A DNA stretch of 50,079 nucleotides from Bacteroidales bacterium (lineage in GTDB: Bacteria > Bacteroidota > Bacteroidia > Bacteroidales > VadinHA17): positions 1 through 50,079 of the forward strand of contig PMIJ01000207.1 in the NCBI GenBank assembly GCA_003157015.1, in the 5' to 3' direction. Positions within the stretch are counted from its first letter, which is position 1; the number at the start of each line of letters is the position of its first letter. Both the position numbers and the translations under genes were made by a program. Positions 25,479 through 34,190 of this stretch are shown here, piece after piece. Below the pieces are notes generated by a model that worked only from the letters and a program-made list of their open reading frames with translations, was not told the DNA's origin and ran no database searches.

Positions 25479-26591
25479 TCATTTCAAAATGAATACTTCG
25501 AGATCTACAGCATGGTTTTGTTGGGGCCGGGCAGGAGGCTTCGGAGGCGAACCCTGGTTTAGGGGTTGATTCGAAGGCTGAGTATTATTTGAATTTACAG
25601 GAGGAGGTCCACCTGGACCACCAGGACCTCCTCCTGAACCTCCGGCAGCATAAATTTTATTATTCAAAACTGCTGCTGCCATTCCGTTTCTGGCAAAATT
25701 CAAACTATCGGTTTCCACCCATTGATTTGATGCAGCAGGATCTAAGAAAAACGTATTTTTACGGGGTGCATTCCGCTCAGTATCCGTAGCTCTTTCTCCC
25801 CCCATATAATATAGCACGTTGTTTAAATTTACTAAATTGCCACCACCGCTACCCAAAGGAAGCCGTGCCGGGAGAGTTGCCCATTTACCAGTGGAAAAGT
25901 CATATACATCAACATCGAGAACTGTTTTTGCGAAAAACTGCACCTTATTTTCCGGATCGCGGTAACTTGTGTTCCTTCCGCCCACAACATACAATTTGTC
26001 TTTTATTACTGTAGCAAAACAATGATCCCTTATATGAGGAGCATCAGGCAAGGCAGTCCAGGTTTTGGCTTCCGGATCGTAACAGTCAAATAGATTATTA
26101 GTCCCGCTGGAATGACCATGCTTTATTCCTGCAACCAAATACAATTTACCTTTGTACTCGGCTGCCCCGGCACCAGCTCTTCTTCTGTCGGATGGAATTT
26201 CACCACCTTTTTCCCAGGTGTTTTTTTGTGTATCATAGCTATAAACATTTGACATTGGAATCTGATCCGGAAATCCTCCTTCAGAAAAAGCTTCAAGAAC
26301 ATACACCTTACTATTATAGGCTACAGCCTGAAAATGATGCATTTTAACAGGGGTTTCAGCCAACGTTGTCCAGGTAAGGGACTTCAGATCAAGACATTTT
26401 ACGGGTGTAGTGGTATCTCCATCATTGCCCATCAAATATAATTTCCCATTTACCGCCGCCATACCACACTCGCTGCAATCAGCCACACTGTTTAATGTCT
26501 TTACAACCTGCCAATTGCCTTGCTGTCCGTACACAATGCCATAAAAACAAAATAATACTCCTGAGAGCACCGAAGTTTTTGCTATTTTCAT
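25479..26591 (-). CDS. secreted kelch-repeat beta-propeller protein with Gly/Pro-rich insert
   Basis: A 370-residue exported protein. After a signal peptide (VYGQ) come about six kelch repeats, each with a hydrophobic strand, GG/GN turn and spaced Tyr and Trp, for example NGKLYLMGND, YKGKLYLVAGIKHG and KDKLYVVGGRN. Together they form a propeller of about 300 residues. The remaining C-terminus carries a Gly/Pro-rich stretch (GGSGGGPGGPGGPP) and an Asn/Gln/Pro-rich linker before a short strand. Kelch propellers bind ligands or act as sialate- or galactose-oxidase-like enzymes; no copper site is obvious. Confidence 0.78.
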   Translation of the reverse strand: MKIAKTSVLSGVLFCFYGIVYGQQGNWQVVKTLNSVADCSECGMAAVNGKLYLMGNDGDTTTPVKCLDLKSLTWTTLAETPVKMHHFQAVAYNSKVYVLEAFSEGGFPDQIPMSNVYSYDTQKNTWEKGGEIPSDRRRAGAGAAEYKGKLYLVAGIKHGHSSGTNNLFDCYDPEAKTWTALPDAPHIRDHCFATVIKDKLYVVGGRNTSYRDPENKVQFFAKTVLDVDVYDFSTGKWATLPARLPLGSGGGNLVNLNNVLYYMGGERATDTERNAPRKNTFFLDPAASNQWVETDSLNFARNGMAAAVLNNKIYAAGGSGGGPGGPGGPPPVNSNNTQPSNQPLNQGSPPKPPARPQQNHAVDLEVFILK

Positions 26592-26685
26592 CTTTCAAAT
26601 ATTAAAGGTAAAAGGTAATTATGTACAACTAATTTAACCATTGGAGTATGCATATTGTTCAATATAATTGCTATTATTGCATATC

Positions 26686-27603
26686 ATGATAAAAGGTGGC
26701 CATAATTATTATCCGGTGAAACACTCAGTAAAAATAATGACCATTTGTTTTACTTTATGTTTATTCTATTCTCCTTCTGCAATGGGACAAACTACGGGAC
26801 TATCAAAAGAATCTTCATCAATTATGGTGTTATCCGGGTTACAAATGAATGTGACAAATAATATTAAGGATAATAAAGAACAGATATTGGAAGGCATAAG
26901 GAGAGCTGCAAAGGAAGGTGCAAGTTTCCTTGTTACACCTGAAGGATCATTATCTGGTTATACGAGTAACTTTAACCAGGCAGAGGTAAAGAAAGCTCTG
27001 GAAGAAATCAAATCGGCTGCAGTAAAATTGAAAGTTGGTTTGATGTTAGGTACCTGTTACAAAGAATTGATAAAAGGAGATGAATTCTGTTACAATCAGG
27101 TTCGCATATATTCAATGGATGGCAAATTTATCGGAGCATATTCAAAGATTTTACGCTGCTCAAATATTGAGTTACCCGGAACAGGAGAAATGGTTGATTA
27201 TGTTGAGGGTGAACTGAAGACCTTTGATTGGAATGGATTAAAATTTGGAATCCTGATTTGCAATGATCTCTGGGCAACTCCGGGCTATACTACGACTCCA
27301 AATCCATATCTGGCATTGAAACTCAAACAGATGGGGGCTCAATTTATTATTCATTGTATAAACTCCGGGACCGTTCAGAAGTACAGACCTTTTCATGAGT
27401 CTTCAGCTGAATTGTGGGCCTTTTCAATAAAGATCCCGATATTGGAAGTAAATGCTGCACACGGAAATGAGACGATAAATGCGCAATCGGGATTAATTGA
27501 TTCAAATGGTGAAAGAAGTCTTCGTGTCCCCGATTCAGGAACGCAGTTTTTTACAGCAAGGATTTCGATACCAGCTACCAATGATAGAACCAAACAGGAA
27601 TGA
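26686..27603 (+). CDS. secreted carbon-nitrogen hydrolase (nitrilase superfamily)
   Basis: A 305-residue protein; the ATG at 26686 is preferred over an upstream TTG. The catalytic triad is complete: Glu in TPEGSLSGY (about 86), Lys in SKILRC (about 153) and Cys in LICNDLW (about 192). A hydrophobic stretch ending SAMGQ suggests export, unlike the mostly cytoplasmic family. The family cuts nitriles and amides (omega-amidase, N-carbamoyl amidase, apolipoprotein-N-acyltransferase-like reactions). The substrate is unknown. It diverges from the kelch gene across a short spacer. Confidence 0.82.
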   Translation: MIKGGHNYYPVKHSVKIMTICFTLCLFYSPSAMGQTTGLSKESSSIMVLSGLQMNVTNNIKDNKEQILEGIRRAAKEGASFLVTPEGSLSGYTSNFNQAEVKKALEEIKSAAVKLKVGLMLGTCYKELIKGDEFCYNQVRIYSMDGKFIGAYSKILRCSNIELPGTGEMVDYVEGELKTFDWNGLKFGILICNDLWATPGYTTTPNPYLALKLKQMGAQFIIHCINSGTVQKYRPFHESSAELWAFSIKIPILEVNAAHGNETINAQSGLIDSNGERSLRVPDSGTQFFTARISIPATNDRTKQE

Positions 27604-27671
27604 TTAAGGTTTTTTTCAGAAATTAATTAACATTCTCAAACTAATGAACCATACAGGAGCAATGGTAAAAT

Positions 27672-28094
27672 TCAGAGATGCCTTTTTATCCTACTCCAAT
27701 AGTTAGAAGTTTGATGACCTGACCCATTCCATTTTTTAGCGATGAGCTCAAGATTATAGGGGCCGATCTGATCAGCGTAGTACATAAAAATCTTTTCTGA
27801 AATTTCATAGTTAAACAGATCCTTCCTTGTATAACTGGATCTGGTCCGACTATTATAATCAATAAGCCTGATAGGACGAATCTGAAAAATACCTGCAGCA
27901 TTTTCCAAAGGATTGTAAGCCAGGGTATCGCATTTGGTTTCTACTATTCCAATAGCTAACGCAAGCTTTTTATATGGTTCCACAGGTACAGGCTCGAAAA
28001 CTAAAATTGATTTCACACTTGGTGCAGAAAGCTGAATTGATATAGACAACAACAGAATGCAAACTGTTTTTATTTTTTTTAGATTAATATACAT
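27672..28094 (-). CDS. small secreted lysozyme-like (SLT-type) protein
   Basis: A 140-residue protein with a signal peptide (hydrophobic to about residue 27) and one lysozyme-fold domain. LALAIGIVETKCDTLAYNP has the candidate catalytic Glu, and ENAAGIFQIRPIRLIDYN gives the GxFQI stretch of SLT-type transglycosylases. The end (IAKKWNGSGHQTSNYWSRI) matches the closing helix with its conserved WNGG-like motif. It is shorter than typical SLT enzymes. A perfect -7 TAAATTTG (28188-28181) sits upstream, but no clear -33 element accompanies it. Confidence 0.68.
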   Translation of the reverse strand: MYINLKKIKTVCILLLSISIQLSAPSVKSILVFEPVPVEPYKKLALAIGIVETKCDTLAYNPLENAAGIFQIRPIRLIDYNSRTRSSYTRKDLFNYEISEKIFMYYADQIGPYNLELIAKKWNGSGHQTSNYWSRIKRHL

Positions 28095-28418
28095 CGTTAA
28101 ATGTTGAATTATTCGTGTAAAAAATAAACGCGATTAATATTGTTGTCCAATACTGATTAACGATAATCTGTGAGTTCAAACAAATTTACAACATAACTTA
28201 TTGTAAATAAATGAAATTCATAATCTTTTATAAACAATATTTCAACCATCCCATTTAAATGAAATGGAAAATCAGTTTGATTTGACATGTTTTTTGCCTA
28301 TCATCAGGTTATGTCGATGACTCGTGTCTATCTTTATTTACTTATACCAGAAATCTTCATTTATCGTTAGGAATCCATCTGAACTGGCAAAAAAAAAAGA
28401 TTATACGGCTGCCCGTCT
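28095..28418. other. 324-base spacer
   Basis: AT-rich region between two minus-strand genes. Apart from the isolated TAAATTTG -7 match at 28181-28188, nothing recognisable was seen. Confidence 0.4.
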
Positions 28419-28967
28419 CTAGTTTTGTGTCCTGAAGTATGTTAGCCCGTTAATTTCAGTCATGTCAATTATCTTAAACCCGTGCGATTCCAGAAGTCTT
28501 GAAAAATCATTGCTGTCTATATCAATATCGAACCTTGAATCTAAAAAATTTAAAAATTTCCTGGAGAGCCTTTGAATCATACTCACTCCCCTTTGAGTTT
28601 TTTTATCATAGAAGCATCCGACAAAATTTGTTCTTGGTGATAAACCGTTATAAAGAGTCTGTAAAAAATCATCAAGATGTTTAATCAGGTTCAGTTTCTT
28701 AAGATTAATTAAAGTTGTCACTTCCTTTAATTCTTCATAATCATAATAATAGTGAAGCTTAGAAGAGAGTACAAGCAAATTGTCTTCATTGGCAAGACCG
28801 TTCCAGTCAAGGTAATTAATAAAATTTTCGTCAACCTCCCCAAATAATTTATTCGAAACAAGATTATTTTTCCTGGTTTCAGCCGGGGCTTTTGTTCTCT
28901 TTAAGTTTGTCCTGACATTCTTGCCGGTACTTGTAACCGATCTCTGCAAAACTGAAATATCTTCCAT
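28419..28967 (-). CDS. conserved-looking cytoplasmic protein of unknown function
   Basis: A 182-residue protein without signal peptide or membrane segment. A basic, Ser/Thr-rich first 35 residues is followed by a compact domain with a repeated Tyr run (SSKLHYYYDYEELKEVTTL), a leucine-rich helix (INLKKLNLIKHLDDFL), then FVGCFYDKKTQRG and a C-terminal strand-helix (HGFKIIDMTEINGLTYF). This resembles C-terminal parts of proteins near methyltransferases in Bacteroidota polysaccharide clusters. No SAM-binding motif is present, so it could be a truncated or standalone accessory domain. Not assigned. Confidence 0.55.
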   Translation of the reverse strand: MEDISVLQRSVTSTGKNVRTNLKRTKAPAETRKNNLVSNKLFGEVDENFINYLDWNGLANEDNLLVLSSKLHYYYDYEELKEVTTLINLKKLNLIKHLDDFLQTLYNGLSPRTNFVGCFYDKKTQRGVSMIQRLSRKFLNFLDSRFDIDIDSNDFSRLLESHGFKIIDMTEINGLTYFRTQN

Positions 28968-29521
28968 AATTATATGTCATTTATCCGTTGTAAAAGTATA
29001 TCATATTAATATACGTGTCAAGCAGCTAATGCCCAATTAGTGGGGAAATGGGATTAGTCATATCACACTTGGTCTTTGAAATCCCGACGAATAATTACAG
29101 GAAGAAACCGTTTACAACATAAAAATGGAACTTCGTCAAAAATGGGGTGCCTTTTATGAGGCTGCCATACAAAATCCGCTCAAAAGTTCTCACTATAAAA
29201 TGCATCTTCTTGATATTCTGACATATATGTACGAATATGTTCCGAAGTATTGAAAATAATCCGGATATTTGAATTTTGACAAACATAAATTATATTGTGA
29301 TAAAAATTATGCCGATCGCAGAAAGTATGACTTATATGCTGATTTGCAGACCAATACGTAAGATTAAATTGATTTTTCATGTGCCAGATTGTAGCTTATT
29401 GGCGATTTAAAACTCGTATTCTTTATAACCGGACCAGTAAAATCTGTATATTTAATGTTGGATTTCTATAAAACTGATTTGGTTGAGATTGGCTTAATTG
29501 TATTACTTTATTTTACGGAAC
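28968..29521. other. 554-base spacer
   Basis: The largest gene-free stretch. A 42-codon plus-strand frame (29125-29253), beginning MELRQKWGAFYEAA, is the only protein-like item and could be a small gene or a relic. No RNA gene, promoter or repeat was recognised. The minus-strand frames across it lack protein character. Confidence 0.4.
29125..29253 (+). CDS. possible small protein or gene relic
   Basis: Forty-two codons from ATG to TGA, reading MELRQKWGAFYEAAIQNP then HYKMHLLDILTYMYEYVP. The frame is open for another ten codons upstream, without a start. The composition is helical and aromatic-rich. No family or ribosome site is recognised. Confidence 0.2.
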   Translation: MELRQKWGAFYEAAIQNPLKSSHYKMHLLDILTYMYEYVPKY

Positions 29522-30655
29522 ATGAAAACCTTAAATCTTGTATTGGCATTAGCTCTTCTGACTACGGGCTGTTTTGGACAGAAGCTTCCTCTACCTGCCG
29601 ATAAGAAGGCAACTAAAGAAACTGTAGCACTTTTCCAGTCTCTTTATGAACTTAAGAATAAGGGTATTATGTTTGGCCATCAGGATGACCTGATGTATGG
29701 CTATACCTGGTGGTATGAAAAGGATCGTTCGGATACAAAAGATATTACGGGCGATTATCCTGGAGTTGCCGGTTTTGAACTCGGTCACATTGAACTGGGA
29801 GGAGAACGAAGTCTTGATTCGGTAAGCTTTGCACAGATTGCCGAACAGATTAATGTACATTATAAACGAGGAGGTGTAATCACTATCAGTTGTCATCTTA
29901 ATAATCCTTTCACCACGCAAATCAAGGATACTTTGTCCTCGAAAATGCACGGAACAGCATGGGATGTAAGCTCAAAAGAGGTTGTTTCATCAATTCTACC
30001 CGGAGGCAAGTATAATGGACTGTTCAATAGCTGGTTGGATCGGCTGGCAACCTTTTTTCTTGGATTAAAAGATGATAAAGGCATGCCTATTCCTTTTATT
30101 TTCAGGCCTTTTCATGAACATTCGGGATCTTTCTTCTGGTGGGGTACAAACATTTGTACTGACCAGGAATACTCTGCCCTCTGGAGATATACCGTCAATT
30201 TTTTGCGTGATAAAAAGAATATTCACAATATCCTTTATGCATACAATACTGACCGTGTAACCAGTCTCGATCAATATATGAAAGGATATCCGGGAGATGA
30301 TATTATCGATATGCTCTCAATCGATATGTATGACCGCGGCGAACAGTTTGGAAAAGAACTGGATACAGCTTTAGGCTTTGTTACCAGGGAAGCTGTATCG
30401 AGAAACAAACTGACAGCACTGAGTGAAACCGGCGAAAGAAGAGGTATGGATAACTGGTGGTCATCAGTCCTGTTGCCTGTAGTAAGCAAATATCCACTTT
30501 GTTATGTATTAACCTGGCGGGATGCTTACAAAACAAAGTATTCAGTATCGGGGAATCCGGTTCAATCTTCAACAGATGACTTTAAAATTTTTTATAATTC
30601 CCCAAGGACACTCTTCTTAAAAAAAGTACAGGCAGCGAACATATACAAAAGATAG
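29522..30655 (+). CDS. glycoside hydrolase family 26 (beta-mannanase-like) lipoprotein
   Basis: A 377-residue enzyme of the GH26 TIM-barrel type, which cuts beta-1,4-mannans and some mixed glucans. The lipobox is TTGC (LALLTTGCFGQ), so it is anchored to a membrane. GIMFGHQDD opens the barrel. The acid/base Glu lies in FRPFHEHSGSFFWWG (about 199), the nucleophile Glu in LSETG (about 300), and a TWRDAY strand precedes the end. All key residues are present. The ATG at 29522 is preferred over the TTG eight codons upstream, because it puts the basic lipoprotein leader first. Confidence 0.9.
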   Translation: MKTLNLVLALALLTTGCFGQKLPLPADKKATKETVALFQSLYELKNKGIMFGHQDDLMYGYTWWYEKDRSDTKDITGDYPGVAGFELGHIELGGERSLDSVSFAQIAEQINVHYKRGGVITISCHLNNPFTTQIKDTLSSKMHGTAWDVSSKEVVSSILPGGKYNGLFNSWLDRLATFFLGLKDDKGMPIPFIFRPFHEHSGSFFWWGTNICTDQEYSALWRYTVNFLRDKKNIHNILYAYNTDRVTSLDQYMKGYPGDDIIDMLSIDMYDRGEQFGKELDTALGFVTREAVSRNKLTALSETGERRGMDNWWSSVLLPVVSKYPLCYVLTWRDAYKTKYSVSGNPVQSSTDDFKIFYNSPRTLFLKKVQAANIYKR

Positions 30656-30688
30656 AAAGTAGATAAAGTGCTGTGCCGGCTCAAAGGA

Positions 30689-32785
30689 TTATTCCTTTAT
30701 TACTTTAATTGTTTTTCGGAAATCGTTGTTATAAACTATAACAATGTAAATGCCTTTCGCTAAAGTGCTGATATTGATATCGGTCTGGTAACGGGAATTT
30801 GTCAGCTCCCTGATTTTTTTGCCGATGGAACTGAATATCTGAATATTATAAACTGCATCCGTGCTTAGTGCGACACTAAATTGATCACTGGTTATTGATG
30901 GCCAAAGGAAAACTTCAGGATCAGATTTGAAATTGGCTCTTTTTACGTAAAGATATATCGAATCACTTGTCTCAACTCCGCATGTTCCTGTCACTGTGGT
31001 CCGATAAAGACCAGTATTAGTAGCATTTACATTTTGAATAAGGTACTGCGAAGTGTCGCTGTTATTAAGAGGCACCCCATCTTTTTGCCATATATATGAC
31101 AGGTCATGTCCTTCCGAATTAACCGTAAGGGTAACATCACTGCCAAACGGAACCTCGACATTTGGAGATATGTAAGTTATATTTGTCAGGGTGTAAACCG
31201 TCAGTTGTATATTGTTAGATATAACTGTTCCGCAAGAACCAGATATTGTGCAAATATAGGTGCCGGAATTACTAATAGCCGCATTCGTTATAATCAGTTT
31301 TGATGAAGTTCCTGATTGTACTGTCTGACCATTTTTCGACCAGGTGTAGATCAGATTATGCCCCTGAACATTTACAGAAAGCGTGACAGGTTTTGCAGCA
31401 CATATAGCAGTATCCCGTGACTGACTGAGTAATTTTGTATTAAGGACAACGTTCCCATCAAGTCGCGACCAATCAGAGACCTTGTTATTCACTGTAATCC
31501 TGACAATTACATTTATCGGCCCTGTATACGCAATGTTCCAGATTACAGAAGCGTTACTTGCGTTTCCGGTAATAACCCCTGCATTCGCCGGCAAAAGGTT
31601 CCATTCATAATTAGTGGCTCCCGCTACGGTTCCTATTGAGTACTGACTCGATTCAGTTCCCTGACAAATAATTGAATCGCCGACCGGTGGAGGAGGTCTA
31701 AAATCGTAAGCTATGCCTGTATTTGTCTGTATCCAGGCCTCAAAATCAGAAACATTCGTATAAGCACCGTAAGTGTTGCAATTTGTACTCCCCCAACTGA
31801 CAAGTCCGGCCAGTTTATACTCGTTTAACACAGGCACCACCAGAGGGCCACCGCTATCGCCATTACAAGCATCTTTGTTCCCGTTAAGATAACCTGCCAT
31901 TATATCTGTCGCAGGGATTGAGCTCCACACTGTAGATGCCTGGGCATCTGAAACAATAGGCAAAAGAACTTCCTGAAGATTTGATGGCAGTGTGCTCGGA
32001 TTGACACGGGTCAGCCCCCAGCCAGTTATCCAGGCCATAACTCCCGGATCAATAGCTCCTGCTGCAACATCATAATTTGTTACTATCTTAATTGGTACAG
32101 CATTTGGAAAATTTATTGAATCTGTGAGCTGCAGCAAAGCGATATCGTTTAAAAGAGTCTGACTATCAAATCCCTCATTTACAATTACCTGGCTGACAGC
32201 GTATGTTTTACCATCATTAGGATTATTCACCGGATTATTGGCTCCGACCTGAACAAACATTTCTGAAGCTGGAGTGGCCCCTCCCGACGCGTTTTTGGTA
32301 CAATGTGCAGCTGTGATTACCCATTTCCCGCTTAAGATTGAGCCCCCGCACCTGAAATTTCCTGAAATATAATATACCTGCCATGGGAAATTGGATATAA
32401 CCGTACTGCTGCCACCCACTATTTTCGCATTGGGGGATCGTACTCCGGTGAAAAATGGGAAGAAATGGTCACCCGGTCCTACATTTGACTTTATGTAAAG
32501 GAGGGGTTCCCCATTCAAGATAAGAGTACACAGGCTGTTAATAGGATCCGCTTTTTTTGAAACTGTGATCTTTAAAAAATAGCGCCTGTTTGCTTCCAGG
32601 CTGAATGTGGCAGTGTCACTTAGCAGATAATCAATTCCAGAAATAATTACACTATTTTGATTGTCAACTATTTGCCAAGATATTAAACCCGGGTTTTCTG
32701 CTTTTAAAAACTGAACAGTCACCTTCTGCGCCAGAACAGAGAATGAGATCAGATATAAAAGGGAAATGAACAAAAACCTTTTCAT
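30689..32785 (-). CDS. trypsin-like serine protease with Ig-like domains and T9SS tail
   Basis: A 698-residue exported S1 protease; the ATG at 32785 is preferred to an upstream TTG. Signal peptide about 1-20. A pro-region of roughly 100 residues precedes a trypsin-type activation site, KIVGG. The triad is complete: ITAAHC, NDIALLQL and GDSGGPL. Two or three Ig-like domains follow (about 370-610, with paired Cys and W), then a T9SS type-A C-terminal sorting domain (NISTLAKGIYIVIVY, KTIKVIKE). It would be secreted by the type IX system and held at or released from the cell surface. Converges with GH26. Confidence 0.9.
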   Translation of the reverse strand: MKRFLFISLLYLISFSVLAQKVTVQFLKAENPGLISWQIVDNQNSVIISGIDYLLSDTATFSLEANRRYFLKITVSKKADPINSLCTLILNGEPLLYIKSNVGPGDHFFPFFTGVRSPNAKIVGGSSTVISNFPWQVYYISGNFRCGGSILSGKWVITAAHCTKNASGGATPASEMFVQVGANNPVNNPNDGKTYAVSQVIVNEGFDSQTLLNDIALLQLTDSINFPNAVPIKIVTNYDVAAGAIDPGVMAWITGWGLTRVNPSTLPSNLQEVLLPIVSDAQASTVWSSIPATDIMAGYLNGNKDACNGDSGGPLVVPVLNEYKLAGLVSWGSTNCNTYGAYTNVSDFEAWIQTNTGIAYDFRPPPPVGDSIICQGTESSQYSIGTVAGATNYEWNLLPANAGVITGNASNASVIWNIAYTGPINVIVRITVNNKVSDWSRLDGNVVLNTKLLSQSRDTAICAAKPVTLSVNVQGHNLIYTWSKNGQTVQSGTSSKLIITNAAISNSGTYICTISGSCGTVISNNIQLTVYTLTNITYISPNVEVPFGSDVTLTVNSEGHDLSYIWQKDGVPLNNSDTSQYLIQNVNATNTGLYRTTVTGTCGVETSDSIYLYVKRANFKSDPEVFLWPSITSDQFSVALSTDAVYNIQIFSSIGKKIRELTNSRYQTDINISTLAKGIYIVIVYNNDFRKTIKVIKE

Positions 32786-32996
32786 GAACAAATATAATCT
32801 ATGACTGAGGGATAATCTGAAATATATTCTCCATCCAAAAGCATTTCAATCTTCACAGAGGCTAAAATAATAATCTTCTTCCGTAAAACAGACAATAAAT
32901 ACGAATGTTTTATTCCGGTATAATTTATATTCAATTCAAATAAACAAAACTTCAAAACGGAAAAATAAAGTCGATATTGCAGTTCTAAGGGATAAT

Positions 32997-33413
32997 TTAC
33001 CTGATCCCTGTATCAATGTTTATACTTAGGAAAGTATTATCGTTTGAAGTTATTGTAACTTCAACAGGCAGGTTGCTTCCACCTACATTGCCAGATTTTT
33101 TTTCCAGAACAATAAGATATCTACCAGAAGGGAGCTCACTTTTAAAAGAACCATCCAATGACGGATTCAACTGTGTTATTTTATTCTTTCCATCAGTAGT
33201 ATATACACTTACAGGATATGCTTTATAAGTTTCGGCTGTTGGCTGACATGCAGGATCCGGGGGAATTGTTTCTACAGGACAAATGGGACCTATTGAAATG
33301 GTTCCCTGAAGGAAACCCTGCGAGAGGGACCTTTTACTTTCACAACCGGCAGTCAAAATTATTCCCGACAGAAATAAAGCACTCAAAATCTCAGTTATGG
33401 CTAGCTTTTTCAT
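32997..33413 (-). CDS. small lipoprotein with carboxypeptidase-regulatory-like domain
   Basis: A 138-residue protein with a lipobox LTAGC. The remainder is one small beta-sandwich resembling carboxypeptidase-regulatory or SpaA-like folds: FLQGTISIGPICPV, then AYPVSVYTTDG, LNPSLDGSFKSELPSGRY and VEVTITSNDNTFL. Two cysteines sit in the first loop region. It is likely a structural or binding protein of the envelope. It lies 58 bases upstream of the FMN-binding gene on the same strand, so they may be co-transcribed. Confidence 0.6.
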   Translation of the reverse strand: MKKLAITEILSALFLSGIILTAGCESKRSLSQGFLQGTISIGPICPVETIPPDPACQPTAETYKAYPVSVYTTDGKNKITQLNPSLDGSFKSELPSGRYLIVLEKKSGNVGGSNLPVEVTITSNDNTFLSINIDTGIR

Positions 33414-33471
33414 TGTAAATCGTTTTGCTCAATAATAGAATCCTCAATTATTGTGCCACAAACACGATGCT

Positions 33472-33939
33472 TTACTTTGCATTTTTCAATGCCTCCTTTA
33501 CTGAGGCCCTGAAGATATTGTAAGACCAGGTAGCTCCTGAAATTGCATCAATTTTGTCAGTGTCTGGCTTTCCCTCAAGTCTTTTTGGATATGTCTGAAC
33601 TCCTTTCCAGTCATTCCTGCTTTGCTGAATATACTCATCATTTCCAACAAAGTGCTTTTCGTAATTTTCATTGAATGTTTCATGAAGGCTGGAGTCTCTA
33701 ATAACAAAATGTATATCAGTAAATTTTCCTTCATTAAGAGTCAATTGGACACTTCCCCAGAAAGGTTCATAAATGTACTTTGCCCGCGATTTACCTTCAT
33801 ATGTACCATCTTTGTATGTTACGGAAGAATCTTTTAAAGCTTTATCAGTCAATTTGTTATCCTGACCGGAAGAAATTGAAGTTGAAATGATTATTGTTAA
33901 TAATAGAGCAATAACGAAAGGGGTTAGAGGCTTTTTCAT
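33472..33939 (-). CDS. secreted FMN-binding-domain protein
   Basis: A 155-residue exported protein (signal peptide about 1-25) with one FMN-binding domain. YKDGTYEGKSRAKYIYEPFWG and VQLTLNEGKFTDIHFVIRD form its strands, and the end carries DKIDAISGATWSYNIF. The S-G-A-T-x-(S/T) segment is the site where ApbE-type transferases join FMN covalently to Thr or Ser. Such domains shuttle electrons in Rnf, Nqr and extracellular electron transfer. The neighbouring genes offer no obvious partner. The start is supported by the leader. Confidence 0.78.
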   Translation of the reverse strand: MKKPLTPFVIALLLTIIISTSISSGQDNKLTDKALKDSSVTYKDGTYEGKSRAKYIYEPFWGSVQLTLNEGKFTDIHFVIRDSSLHETFNENYEKHFVGNDEYIQQSRNDWKGVQTYPKRLEGKPDTDKIDAISGATWSYNIFRASVKEALKNAK

Positions 33940-33984
33940 TTTTAAAAATAATTAATATAATATTATAGATTCTAGTGTAAGACC

Positions 33985-34130
33985 GTTAATATGGTCTGAG
34001 GCCCTCTTTGTCCCTCTGCGATTCTTCAATGGACTTCTGTGTAACAAAAAATAAGAACTTACACAACTTGTCCCGCGGAGCGGCAGATTGACGCAGAGAA
34101 CCACTGAGATACATAGAGAAAATCTCAATT
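33985..34130. repeat. inverted pair of ACAGAG-type intergenic repeats
   Basis: The left half, read on the minus strand, gives GTTACACAGAAG, then ATCGCAGAGGGACAAAGAG. The right half, read on the plus strand, gives GACGCAGAGAACCACTGAG then ATACATAGAG. Both share a ten-to-twelve-base rhythm around CAGAG, and similar text occurs at 47713-47738. These phrases are degenerate intergenic repeats facing each other around a GC-rich centre, GTCCCGCGGAGCGGC. Confidence 0.5.
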
Positions 34131-34138
34131 AAATTATT

Positions 34139-34162
34139 AAAAAACCGGCATTTGAGCCGGTT
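34139..34162 (-). terminator. rho-independent terminator of the isomerase pair
   Basis: On the minus strand AACCGGC and GCCGGTT form a perfect seven-base stem around a six-base loop, followed by a run of six T's (with the last two stem bases counted). It lies 28 bases after the stop of the downstream isomerase gene. Confidence 0.75.
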
Positions 34163-34190
34163 ATGAATTTTTATATTCTGAAATTAAAGG

